A stretch of DNA of 44,331 bases from an aff. Roholtiella sp. LEGE 12411 (lineage in GTDB: Bacteria > Cyanobacteriota > Cyanobacteriia > Cyanobacteriales > Nostocaceae), in NCBI RefSeq assembly GCF_015206995.1, contig NZ_JADEXR010000044.1:1-44331 (forward strand). Reading direction: 5' to 3'. The position numbers and the translations under genes are program-made. The notes below the pieces were generated by a model that was not told where the DNA came from, did not search any database, and saw nothing but the letters and a program-made list of their open reading frames with translations. Every line of letters begins with the position of its first letter. Positions within the stretch are counted from its first letter, which is position 1. Below, piece by piece: positions 17,035 through 24,954 of the stretch.

Positions 17035-18648
17035 ATGATTGATAATGGTCTTTTTCCTAAAACTAATATTGCTCATACACCCTTGAAATGGAAAGGGTCA
17101 GATTATCTACTCAAAACAGATGCCAAGCAAATTGAGCACTGTTTACACGATATAGACACACCATTCTATATATTGCACACTGGTTCTAGTATTGCGCTTG
17201 CAACAGGTGGGGAAATCTCGCCTATAGGAAATTACAATTGCTTAGGCTTAATACCAGCTTTTAATTCTGCATGTCTTGGTAGTGATGCTTTTAAAAAAGC
17301 TCATGGCACAAATTATGCATACCAAGCAGGGGCTATGGCTAATGGTATTGCTTCGATTGATTTGGTAACTTCCCTAGGTAGAAAAGGATATTTAAGCTCG
17401 TTTGGTGCAGCAGGTTTACCTTTGAAGACAGTGGAAGAAGCAATCACAACCCTCCAAGCTACTCTTCATGATGCTCCCTATGCTTTTAATCTTATTCACA
17501 GTCCTTCCGAACCCAACTTGGAAAGAGAATGTGTGGAATTGTATTTAAAGTATGGAGTAAAAACGGTAGAAGCGTCTGCTTTTATGAACTTAACGCCTAA
17601 TATCGTTTATTATCGCGCTGCTGGACTTTTCCAAGGTAGTCATGGCGAGATTATAGCTAGAAATAACATTATCGCTAAAATTTCTCGCAGAGAAGTTGCG
17701 GAAGTCTTCATGAAGCCAGCACCAGAGAAGATACTCCAAGATTTGGTATCAAAAGGTCTAATTACTACAGAGCAAAGTGCTTTAGCTCAAAAGGTTCCTG
17801 TAGCTAGTGATATTACTGTAGAAGCCGATTCGGCGGGTCACACAGATAACAGACCACTTGTTTGTTTACTGCCTTTGATTCAAGAGATTAGAAACCGCAT
17901 CCAAAAAGAATACAAATACGAAAAAAACATTAGAGTAGGAGCGGGAGGTGGAATAAGCACACCTCAAGCGGTCTTAGCTGCTTTTGCGATGGGAGCAGAC
18001 TATGTAGTGACTGGTTCAGTGAATCAAGCTTGTAGAGAGTCTGGAGCATCGGAAATCGTCAAAGCCGCATTAGCCCAAGCAGATATTGTAGATGTTGCTA
18101 TGGCTCCCGCCGCAGATATGTTTGAAATGGGCGTAAAAGTACAAGTCCTGAAAAGAGGAACGCTTTTTGCTATGCGTGCCCAGAAACTTTATGAAATTTA
18201 TCGACAATATGATTCTATCGATGAAATTCCCTTGATAGAAAGGAACAAAATTGAAGAACAGCTGTTTCAAAAAAATTTAGATACGGTGTGGGATGAAACT
18301 GTTCAGTTTTTCCAAGAGCGTGACCCTAGTCAAATTCAGAAAGCTTTAGAAAACCCTAAGAAGAAAATGGCCCTCATTTTTAGATGGTATTTAGGAAAAT
18401 CATCTTTTTGGGCTAAAGCTGGAATGCAAGAACGAAAAATGGACTATCAAGTATGGTGTGGCCCAGCAATGGGAGCATTTAATGAGTGGGTAAAGGGTTC
18501 TTACTTGGAGAAACCAGAAAACCGTCATGTGATTGATATTGCTGAGCATTTAATGAAAGGTGCGGCTTATCTCTTCCGTATCCGTCAACTCAGCAGTTTA
18601 GGAGTAAATTATATTGATAGTTATGGAACTTATAAAGTTACACCATAA
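17035..18648 (+). CDS. pfaD: PfaD-like FMN-dependent enoyl reductase
   Basis: Trans-acting enoyl-ACP reductase of PUFA and trans-AT polyketide systems (537 aa, usual length). It has the nitropropane-dioxygenase-like TIM barrel: an N-terminal PfaD-specific region, a GLIPAFNSACLG segment, and flavin-binding GAGGGISTPQAVLAAFAMGA followed by DYVVTGSVNQ (~residues 300-330). The C-terminus (RWYLGKSSFWAKAG, WCGPAMGAFNEWVKGS) is typical. It would reduce enoyl-thioester double bonds made by the KR and DH domains encoded downstream. It is the first gene of the cluster, behind a 600-bp leader. Confidence 0.95.
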   Translation: MIDNGLFPKTNIAHTPLKWKGSDYLLKTDAKQIEHCLHDIDTPFYILHTGSSIALATGGEISPIGNYNCLGLIPAFNSACLGSDAFKKAHGTNYAYQAGAMANGIASIDLVTSLGRKGYLSSFGAAGLPLKTVEEAITTLQATLHDAPYAFNLIHSPSEPNLERECVELYLKYGVKTVEASAFMNLTPNIVYYRAAGLFQGSHGEIIARNNIIAKISRREVAEVFMKPAPEKILQDLVSKGLITTEQSALAQKVPVASDITVEADSAGHTDNRPLVCLLPLIQEIRNRIQKEYKYEKNIRVGAGGGISTPQAVLAAFAMGADYVVTGSVNQACRESGASEIVKAALAQADIVDVAMAPAADMFEMGVKVQVLKRGTLFAMRAQKLYEIYRQYDSIDEIPLIERNKIEEQLFQKNLDTVWDETVQFFQERDPSQIQKALENPKKKMALIFRWYLGKSSFWAKAGMQERKMDYQVWCGPAMGAFNEWVKGSYLEKPENRHVIDIAEHLMKGAAYLFRIRQLSSLGVNYIDSYGTYKVTP

Positions 18649-18805
18649 TCTTTGAGTTCTTTAACTATATGTAATTGGAATAACAAAGCAGTAATCCAAT
18701 TATCAAGACTTGCATTTTTTTTAAAGTCCTTGATTTTAATGGGCTTTTCTTGAAAATAATCGTTTCTAATTAGTCGCTCAACTTTTAGCAGGTTAGATAT
18801 AAACA

Positions 18806-20131
18806 ATGCCGAAACTTAAATTTCCTCAATCTCAACAAGCAGCTAGTCAAGTTAAGAAATATTTGCCTGGAGGAGTTCATTACAATTTTCGGTATGAAGG
18901 CAAAGATACCATCATACCTTTTAATAAAGGTAAAGGTTCAAGAGTATGGGATTTAGACAACAATGAACACCTTGATTTATTTTGTAAATTTGGTGCTTTG
19001 ATTGTCGGACACAAAAATGAAGAATATAATGCAAAGCTAATCAATTACATTAATAAAGTTCTCTCTGTAGATCAATGTGATTTGGAAGAACGCGTTTGTG
19101 AACGCATTATTCATCATGTGCCTAGTGCTGAAATGGTACGTTTTGGGCTGAGTGGTACAGAAGCTATACAAAATGCTATTAGGCTTGCCAGAGCCTATGC
19201 AGGTAAGCCTAAATTTATCCGTTTCCAAGGGCATTATCACGGTAATGCGGACAACATTATGGGTGGTAAACCAACATCTTCTGAGTATCCTGTCCCTGTT
19301 GATTATGAAGGTGATTTCATGGGGACTGATGGACGTGCTCCTAATATTTTGGAAGAACAGTCTTTTCTGATTCCCTGGAATGATATCGACGTTTTAGAAA
19401 AGCTATTGCTATATCGTGGTGATGAAATAGGCGTTATTTTGATGGAGCCTATTTGTATTAATGGAGGTGGAATAGTACCTGCTCCAGGATATTTAGAGAA
19501 GGTTAGAGAACTCTGCGATGAATATCAAATAGTACTTATATTTGATGAAGTGATTACCGGTTTTAGAGTAGCTCTCGGTGGAGCACAATCCCTGTTAGGT
19601 GTTACACCTGATATTACTGTTTTTGCCAAGGCAATGGGTGGAGGAGCGCTACCAATGTCTGCAATTGTCGGCAAAAAGGAGATTATGCAACTCTATACGG
19701 ATAGCAAAGTTATCCACGCCGGAACATTCAATGGTTATCCACTTGGATTAGCTGCTGTATTGGCAACCATTGAGTTACTGGAAAACGACCCATCATGTTA
19801 TGAGAGAATGGGAAATTACCTGATGCAGATAGGTCAGTCTCTTGTGGATACTGCAAAAAGTGTAGGAATACCAATGGTGGCTCAAGGTGTACCCGGTGTT
19901 TTGGTTTTCCATTCTCAGGGAACACAACTTATTAAAGCCGAAGGTTATGACGAAAGTACTAAACTACGTGATATTTTGATTACACGAGTTTCTCGGAATT
20001 ATGGCATACAATTTTCACCAGTTTCTAGATTTTTTAGTAACCTGCTCATGGATGATTCTGATGTAAGTTTCTTTAAGGAAAGAATAGGTGAAGTAATGGC
20101 TGACGTTGCCAGAATTAACGAATTGTTGTAA
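18806..20131 (+). CDS. Class III PLP aminotransferase (glutamate-1-semialdehyde aminomutase-like)
   Basis: Fold-type I, class III PLP enzyme (441 aa). It shows FGLSGTEAIQNAIRLARA (phosphate-binding region), FDEVITGFRV with the cofactor Asp, and the Schiff-base lysine K275 in FAKAMGGGALPMSA. Closest in style are the HemL-like aminotransferases often found in polyketide clusters. It would convert a chain-terminal aldehyde, or a beta-keto group, to an amine. Because the cluster also encodes a thioester reductase and amidinotransferases, I infer that it makes the amine that is then guanidinylated. It is not the housekeeping hemL, given its context. A weak hairpin (18723-18747) precedes it. Confidence 0.9.
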   Translation: MPKLKFPQSQQAASQVKKYLPGGVHYNFRYEGKDTIIPFNKGKGSRVWDLDNNEHLDLFCKFGALIVGHKNEEYNAKLINYINKVLSVDQCDLEERVCERIIHHVPSAEMVRFGLSGTEAIQNAIRLARAYAGKPKFIRFQGHYHGNADNIMGGKPTSSEYPVPVDYEGDFMGTDGRAPNILEEQSFLIPWNDIDVLEKLLLYRGDEIGVILMEPICINGGGIVPAPGYLEKVRELCDEYQIVLIFDEVITGFRVALGGAQSLLGVTPDITVFAKAMGGGALPMSAIVGKKEIMQLYTDSKVIHAGTFNGYPLGLAAVLATIELLENDPSCYERMGNYLMQIGQSLVDTAKSVGIPMVAQGVPGVLVFHSQGTQLIKAEGYDESTKLRDILITRVSRNYGIQFSPVSRFFSNLLMDDSDVSFFKERIGEVMADVARINELL

Positions 20132-20269
20132 GGCTTGAGAAAATTCCTAATAATTAGCATGAGTAAAGCCATGCATACGCTTTGTTACATGGGATGTGAA
20201 GTGCAACAGCATGGTGTCCTATTCCAAAGCCTTTGATCAATTCAACTTTCCTGAAGTGATTATTAGGGC

Positions 20270-20324
20270 AAGATGAGGTTATAGTTAGCAAGCATAAATA
20301 AGCAACTAATTAAATCCTCATCTT
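20270..20324. terminator. Long stem-loop between aminotransferase and dehydrogenase genes
   Basis: AAGATGAGG (20270-20278) pairs with CCTCATCTT (20316-20324). Inside, TAGTTAGC and GCAACTA pair with one bulge. A pyrimidine-rich run (CTCCTTTTCCTT) follows, so this is terminator-like for the first two cluster genes. The rest of the 300-bp gap (20132-20452) shows no gene. It implies a possible second promoter for the dehydrogenase genes. Confidence 0.5.
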
Positions 20325-20452
20325 CTCCTTTTCCTTATCCGGAGCAAATATAAATTTAGTTGCTTTTAGCCGATATTTTTGGAATACATGGCTTATCAAA
20401 TGCTACAAATAATGCATATTTTTAATTAAATAAAATGCACAGTGGGTATCAA

Positions 20453-21217
20453 ATGAAAAGTCAAGATAGAATAGCAGTTATCACCGGAGCAGCAGGGGGA
20501 TTTGGACATCAAATTATTCTGCAATTGTTAGCAGCAGGGTTTTATGTAGTAGCAATAGATGCCTCTGAAGAGAAGCTGGCAAGATTGCAGACATATCTAG
20601 GGTCTTTTGAAAGGGTCGGCTTGTTTTTGATGGATGCATGTAATCTGCAAAGCATTCAGGAAGCTGGTGAGCAGATTATTAATTTATTTGGAGATCAGAT
20701 TTTTGTTCTGGTTAACAATGCAGACATTATGGAGTCTACTCCTATTTTGTCGTCAGAACATCATGATAAAGTCAGGGAAATTATCGATACCAATTTGATA
20801 GGAGTTTATAATTGCACTAGCTTTTTCTCCAAATTCATGGTCAAAAGAAAGAGTGGACGCATTATTAACATTGCTTCTATTGCAGGTACTTGCGGAGCTT
20901 CCTTAGCCTCTGCTTATGCTGCTTCTAAAGCTGGGATGATTGCTGCTTCTAAATCTTGGGCTAGGGAACTAGGTTCTTATGGTGTGTGTGTAAATGCGAT
21001 CGCACCGGGTGTCTGTAAAACCAATATGTTAGAACCTCCAGAGCAACAAGCGCGTTCTATTTCTGCAAAACAAAAAATATTGCTGAATTACATTCCTGGT
21101 GGTCGTTTTGGTACTCCTGAAGATGTGGCTGAAGTAGTTCTATTTCTAGCCACATGTAAAACCAATTATCTCAACGGAGCGATACTCGATTTAGACGGTG
21201 GTTTTAATAAGGGATAA
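20453..21217 (+). CDS. Short-chain dehydrogenase/reductase (FabG-like), copy 1
   Basis: Classical SDR (~254 aa). TGAAGGFGH is the nucleotide-binding loop, with an AIDAS segment after beta-2. The catalytic Tyr155 and Lys159 sit in YAASK with the Ser in IASIAG. The usual NNAG reads NNAD here, a departure in the cofactor-region loop. It is probably a ketone or beta-ketoacyl reductase. ATG 20453 aligns with the start of copy 2; an in-frame ATG lies at 20435. It is a tandem paralogue of the gene at 21387, with one near-identical 104-bp stretch. It lies upstream of the thioester reductase and may act on the released chain. Confidence 0.88.
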   Translation: MKSQDRIAVITGAAGGFGHQIILQLLAAGFYVVAIDASEEKLARLQTYLGSFERVGLFLMDACNLQSIQEAGEQIINLFGDQIFVLVNNADIMESTPILSSEHHDKVREIIDTNLIGVYNCTSFFSKFMVKRKSGRIINIASIAGTCGASLASAYAASKAGMIAASKSWARELGSYGVCVNAIAPGVCKTNMLEPPEQQARSISAKQKILLNYIPGGRFGTPEDVAEVVLFLATCKTNYLNGAILDLDGGFNKG

Positions 21218-21386
21218 ATCTCATAGCTGAATTAACTTAGATGTTATTTATGAAAACTACATTTTTTATTGAAAGTCTTACAAAGACTATCAAGTAGATA
21301 CAAGTAAAATACTTCAAAAATTCTCAATGATTGGTGTAAGAACTAGCAAGACATTTTGAAATTGATCAAGTGAGCAGTAACTATTA

Positions 21387-22175
21387 ATGAATAATCAAGA
21401 GAAAATAGCAGTAGTCACCGGAGCAGCAGGCGGATTTGGACAGCAGATAGTTTTGCAATTGTTAGCAGCAGGATTTTGTGTGGCCGCAACAGATATCTTT
21501 GAAGATAAATTGGAAAGCCTACAGACTTATGTGGGCGCTTCTGAAAAACTAGGATTATTTGGTATGGATGTATGTGATTTGCAAAGCATCCAGCAAGCTG
21601 CTGAGAAGATTAATAAGTTGTTTGGGGATAATATTTACGTTCTAGTTAACAATGCAGGAATTTATGATCGTACTCCAGTTTTACTTGCAGAATATCATGA
21701 TAAAGCCCGAAAGATTATTGATACCAATTTGATAGGGACATACAATTGCACCAGCTTTTTCTCTAAGTTCATGGTCAAAAGAAAAAAAGGACGTATTATT
21801 AATATCGCTTCTATTGCTGGAACTTGGGGAGCAGCTTTTGCTTCTGCTTATGCTGCTTCTAAAGCTGGGATGATTGCTGCTTCTAAATCTTGGGCTAGGG
21901 AACTAGGTTCTTATGGTGTGTGTGTGAATGCGATCGCACCGGGTGTTTGCCAAACTAAAATGTTAGACCATGCTGAGGAAGAAGAACGTTCTCTTTCGTT
22001 TCAAAAAAAGATGTTGCTGGATTATATTCCTGTCGGTCGTTTTGGAAATCCAGAAGATGTTGCTGAGTTAGTTCTATTTCTAGCCACATGTAAAACCGAT
22101 TATCTCAACGGAGCAATGCTAGATTTAGACGGCGGCTTAAACATCGGTTCACTAGAAAGCGTAAATTTGATTTGA
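21387..22175 (+). CDS. Short-chain dehydrogenase/reductase (FabG-like), copy 2
   Basis: Classical SDR (262 aa) and tandem paralogue of the gene at 20453. It has TGAAGGFGQ, NNAG (intact here), IASIAG with the catalytic Ser, and Tyr155/Lys159 in YAASK, ending in LDLDGGLNIGSLE. The sequence 21843-21946 differs from 20909-21012 at one base only, while other parts of the two genes are much more diverged, which points to gene conversion or selection. It ends 14 bp before the thioester reductase gene, so the two are likely co-transcribed. Probable role: carbonyl reduction in the cluster pathway. Confidence 0.9.
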   Translation: MNNQEKIAVVTGAAGGFGQQIVLQLLAAGFCVAATDIFEDKLESLQTYVGASEKLGLFGMDVCDLQSIQQAAEKINKLFGDNIYVLVNNAGIYDRTPVLLAEYHDKARKIIDTNLIGTYNCTSFFSKFMVKRKKGRIINIASIAGTWGAAFASAYAASKAGMIAASKSWARELGSYGVCVNAIAPGVCQTKMLDHAEEEERSLSFQKKMLLDYIPVGRFGNPEDVAELVLFLATCKTDYLNGAMLDLDGGLNIGSLESVNLI

Positions 22176-22189
22176 GTTGAATTTTCATT

Positions 22190-23386
22190 ATGAGCCTTGT
22201 AGATTGTCAAAATATTTTCATAACAGGTGTAACAGGAGTTGTAGGAGGAAGACTCCTATACGAAATCCTTGTATCTACATCAGCAAATGTATATTGCTTG
22301 GTCAGAGCAGATAATGTTCAAAAAGCTCAACAAAGAGTTGTTAAGACTCTTGCAGTTTATGACCCAAAAAATCGGATGTATTCCCAGTTTGAATCAAGAA
22401 TTAATGTTATAATTGGGGATATTACCAAGAAAAATTTTGGGCTAACAACTGAAGATTATTCTCAACTTTTACAGACGATTGATCAAGTTTTTCATGTAGC
22501 TGCAAACGTTAACATGGTAGCTAGTTATGAAAAATTAGCCGAGGTCAATCTCAGAGGTACTTCAGAAGTTATTGAATTTTGTTTAGCTGGTCAAATTCCC
22601 ATGCTCCATACATCTAGTTATGGTGTAATGGGTAGTAACTCTATGGAGCCAGGATTCGTATTTAAAGAGAGCTACCTTGATATTGGGCAGACTTTTGAGG
22701 ATCAAAATTATGAACTCACTAAGATGCAAGCAGAGCAGCGAGTTCATGAGGCTGGAAATCGAGGACTCAAATGGGTAATTGTCAGGCTTGGTGATATTCT
22801 CGGTGACAGTAAAACTGGCTGTTATCCGCTTATAGGCACAACTACTTCAGGTATATATTATGGTATTATCAAAACCATTGTTGACACCGGCCTATTCTTT
22901 TTCTTAAAAGATTACTTTTACGTAACACCGGTTGATTATGCAGCGCAATCTTCGCTTTACTTAGCGCTTAATCCAGAGGCTTACGGAGAAACATTTCACA
23001 TTATTAATCCAGACAGTAAATCATTTTACGAGTTTGTTAATCTAATTGTGGATGTTGGTTACAGAGTCAAAATGCTTCCCTATGAACACTATATATCTCT
23101 ATTTAGAGATAATGCAGTTTTCAAAGATGGGAAGATTTACAGTTCTTCTTTTGTTAACTTGTTGCTGTTCTCAGATCTTTTAACAGGTTCGGAAGCGACT
23201 CCTGAATTAGTAGATACATCAGTGGTGATTGATACAAGCAATGCAGAAAAGTTCCTTTCAAAGGCTGGTATTTTCTGCAAAAAGATTGATTTTGACTTAA
23301 TCTCAACCTACTTAAACTACTGTGTTGAAAAAGGCTTTATCGCTTCTCCAGCTAACCAGGCTCCCCTTGCAACTATCAAAGATTAA
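22190..23386 (+). CDS. Stand-alone thioester reductase (NAD-binding, extended SDR)
   Basis: Extended SDR of the thioester-reductase group (398 aa). It has the N-terminal GVTGVVGGRLL dinucleotide motif (~13-23), HVAANVNM, TSSYGVMG, and catalytic Tyr174/Lys178 in YELTKMQAE. Such domains reductively release acyl chains from carrier proteins as aldehydes or alcohols; HetM/HglB of heterocyst glycolipid synthesis carries one fused to an ACP. Here no ACP is attached, so it must work in trans on the ACP encoded at 27942 or 37192. It would supply an aldehyde to the aminotransferase at 18806. Confidence 0.88.
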   Translation: MSLVDCQNIFITGVTGVVGGRLLYEILVSTSANVYCLVRADNVQKAQQRVVKTLAVYDPKNRMYSQFESRINVIIGDITKKNFGLTTEDYSQLLQTIDQVFHVAANVNMVASYEKLAEVNLRGTSEVIEFCLAGQIPMLHTSSYGVMGSNSMEPGFVFKESYLDIGQTFEDQNYELTKMQAEQRVHEAGNRGLKWVIVRLGDILGDSKTGCYPLIGTTTSGIYYGIIKTIVDTGLFFFLKDYFYVTPVDYAAQSSLYLALNPEAYGETFHIINPDSKSFYEFVNLIVDVGYRVKMLPYEHYISLFRDNAVFKDGKIYSSSFVNLLLFSDLLTGSEATPELVDTSVVIDTSNAEKFLSKAGIFCKKIDFDLISTYLNYCVEKGFIASPANQAPLATIKD

Positions 23387-23392
23387 CCCTCA

Positions 23393-23421
23393 ACGACATA
23401 GCGATACTCGCTAAAAGTCGT
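23393..23421. other. Nested small stem-loop
   Basis: ACGAC...GTCGT (23393-23397 / 23417-23421) encloses AGCGA-TAC-TCGCT (23400-23412). It lies just after the thioester reductase stop and before the first amidinotransferase. It may be an attenuator-like or intercistronic structure. There is no U-run. Confidence 0.35.
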
Positions 23422-23567
23422 AGTATCTCATCAAGCACAGAGTTATCAAATAGTTGAGCGGGTGTTTTAAAAAAGTCTTTATGAGAGTTATATACTTTCT
23501 TGGACTTTTAAAACATCCTTTGAGGGACAGATTTCTACCACTGCTTATTAACTTCAAGAGAAAACCA

Positions 23568-24716
23568 ATGACAAACAATTTGAGTACTTTGGATACAGTA
23601 ACAGCTACAACTACAACTAATAAAACATCCCCTGTATGTTCTTACAATGAATGGGATTTGCTTGAAGAAGTTATCGTCGGCGTTGTGAATGGGGCGATGT
23701 TTCCATCTTGGCATACCATCTATCGGGTGACGATACCTGATGGTCAAGATAATCAAATGAATGAACTGAGCAAGCAGATAGAGCAATATCGACTTCCTTA
23801 TCCAAAGAGGATGATTGAAGCAGCTACTAAAAACCTCAAAGAATTCGTCCATATTCTTGAATCTGAGGGGGTTGTTGTACGTCGGCCCGATGTTGTTGAC
23901 CATTCTGCATCCTTCAGTACACCTGCTTGGAAAATACTCAATGGCTTTTGCTCTGCGAATCCTCGTGACGTATTTATAGTTATTGGGAATGAGATTATTG
24001 AGGCTCCTATGGCCGATAGGGGTCGTTATTTTGAAACTTGGGGCTATCGTTCTCTGCTCAAAGAGTACTTTAAGGGAGGAGCTAAGTGGACTGCGGTTCC
24101 TAGACCACAACTACTTGATGAACTGTATGATCAAGATTACAAATATCCGGTTGCTGGTGAAGATATACGCTTTGTAATCACCGAGTTTGAGCCTACTTTT
24201 GATGCAGCAGACTTTGTGCGCTTTGGTCGGGATATTGTTGTACAGAAGAGTCATGTTACCAATAGCTTTGGTATCGCTTGGTTACAACGTCATTTAGGTG
24301 ATGACTATCGCATACATGTGGTAGATTCTCTTTGTCCACAAGCATTACACATTGATACCACCTTAGTTCCCCTAGCTCCAGGGAAGGTATTAGTGAATCC
24401 GGTTAACTTAGATGTTAATAAACTTCCTGACTTCTTAAAATCTTGGGATATCTTGATTGCACCTGAACCTAACAGGACACCCAAGACACTTTATGGAACA
24501 AATGTAATCAGCCATTGGGTAAACATGAACGTGCTGAGTCTAGACGAAGAGAGAGTCGTCGTCGAAAAATCTCAAGAGTACATGATTAAAGCACTAAAAG
24601 ACTGGGGATTTAAACCTATCGTATGTGAGTTTGAAGATTATTATCCATTCTTAGGCTCTTTCCACTGTTCAACACTCGATGTGCGTAGGCGCGGTGTACT
24701 CAAGTCTTATGCTTAA
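23568..24716 (+). CDS. Amidinotransferase 1 (AGAT/CyrA/SxtG type)
   Basis: Amidinotransferase (382 aa) that would move the amidino group of arginine to an amine, giving a guanidine. The family landmarks are present: SYNEWDLLEEVIVG at the N-terminus, GNEIIEAPM, DAADFVRFGRD with the catalytic Asp, His261 in LHIDTTLVPLAPGKV, and nucleophile Cys367 in FHCSTLDVRRRG. ATG 23568 fits the family start; the frame opens upstream to TTG 23454. It is closest in character to the enzymes of cylindrospermopsin (CyrA) and saxitoxin (SxtG) synthesis. The residues before the active His (QAL) differ from those in copy 2 (QPM), so the acceptor amines may differ. Confidence 0.92.
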   Translation: MTNNLSTLDTVTATTTTNKTSPVCSYNEWDLLEEVIVGVVNGAMFPSWHTIYRVTIPDGQDNQMNELSKQIEQYRLPYPKRMIEAATKNLKEFVHILESEGVVVRRPDVVDHSASFSTPAWKILNGFCSANPRDVFIVIGNEIIEAPMADRGRYFETWGYRSLLKEYFKGGAKWTAVPRPQLLDELYDQDYKYPVAGEDIRFVITEFEPTFDAADFVRFGRDIVVQKSHVTNSFGIAWLQRHLGDDYRIHVVDSLCPQALHIDTTLVPLAPGKVLVNPVNLDVNKLPDFLKSWDILIAPEPNRTPKTLYGTNVISHWVNMNVLSLDEERVVVEKSQEYMIKALKDWGFKPIVCEFEDYYPFLGSFHCSTLDVRRRGVLKSYA

Positions 24717-24733
24717 TTAGTTCCTTTTTTCAC

Positions 24734-24850
24734 GCCATAGGTTAGAAACCTATGGCTAATAGCGAAAGTCCTCTTAAGAGGATTAAACCCTATTGGTGGT
24801 TGAATCTTAGCCTAATTAAGTGGACTTAAGCTATGAGCCAAGAAATTTAT
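24734..24850. repeat. Dispersed palindromic repeat (MITE-like)
   Basis: GCCATAGGTT-AGA-AACCTATGGC (24734-24756) is a perfect hairpin, followed by the palindrome TCCTCTTAAGAGGA (24769-24782) and a TTAGCCTAATTAAGTGGACTTAAGCTATGAGCC-like tail (given here in short as TTAGCCTAA...CTATGAGCC). From memory this combination recurs in many Nostocales genomes. It lies between amidinotransferase 1 and the KS-AT gene, so it interrupts the cluster's transcription unit or serves as its internal terminator. The right boundary is approximate. Confidence 0.6.
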
Positions 24851-24954
24851 TAGCGTGAGATGAAGTTTGAGGAATAAGAGCTAAATTTTTCAAATAATCA
24901 ACAAATAAATAAGCGATATTTCAACAACTCATTAAATAAAAATAAGGAATAGTA

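Noticed and set aside
18723-18747. Terminator after pfaD
   Set aside because: AAAGTCC/GGGCTTT forms only a seven-pair stem with one G-U pair and a short T-run, too weak to call.
18806-20131. Housekeeping hemL (glutamate-1-semialdehyde aminomutase)
   Set aside because: The fold matches, but the gene lies inside the biosynthetic cluster, so a pathway aminotransferase is the better reading.
23535-24110. Antisense frame of 191 codons opposite amidinotransferase 1
   Set aside because: It lies wholly opposite a gene with intact catalytic motifs and shows no recognisable domain.
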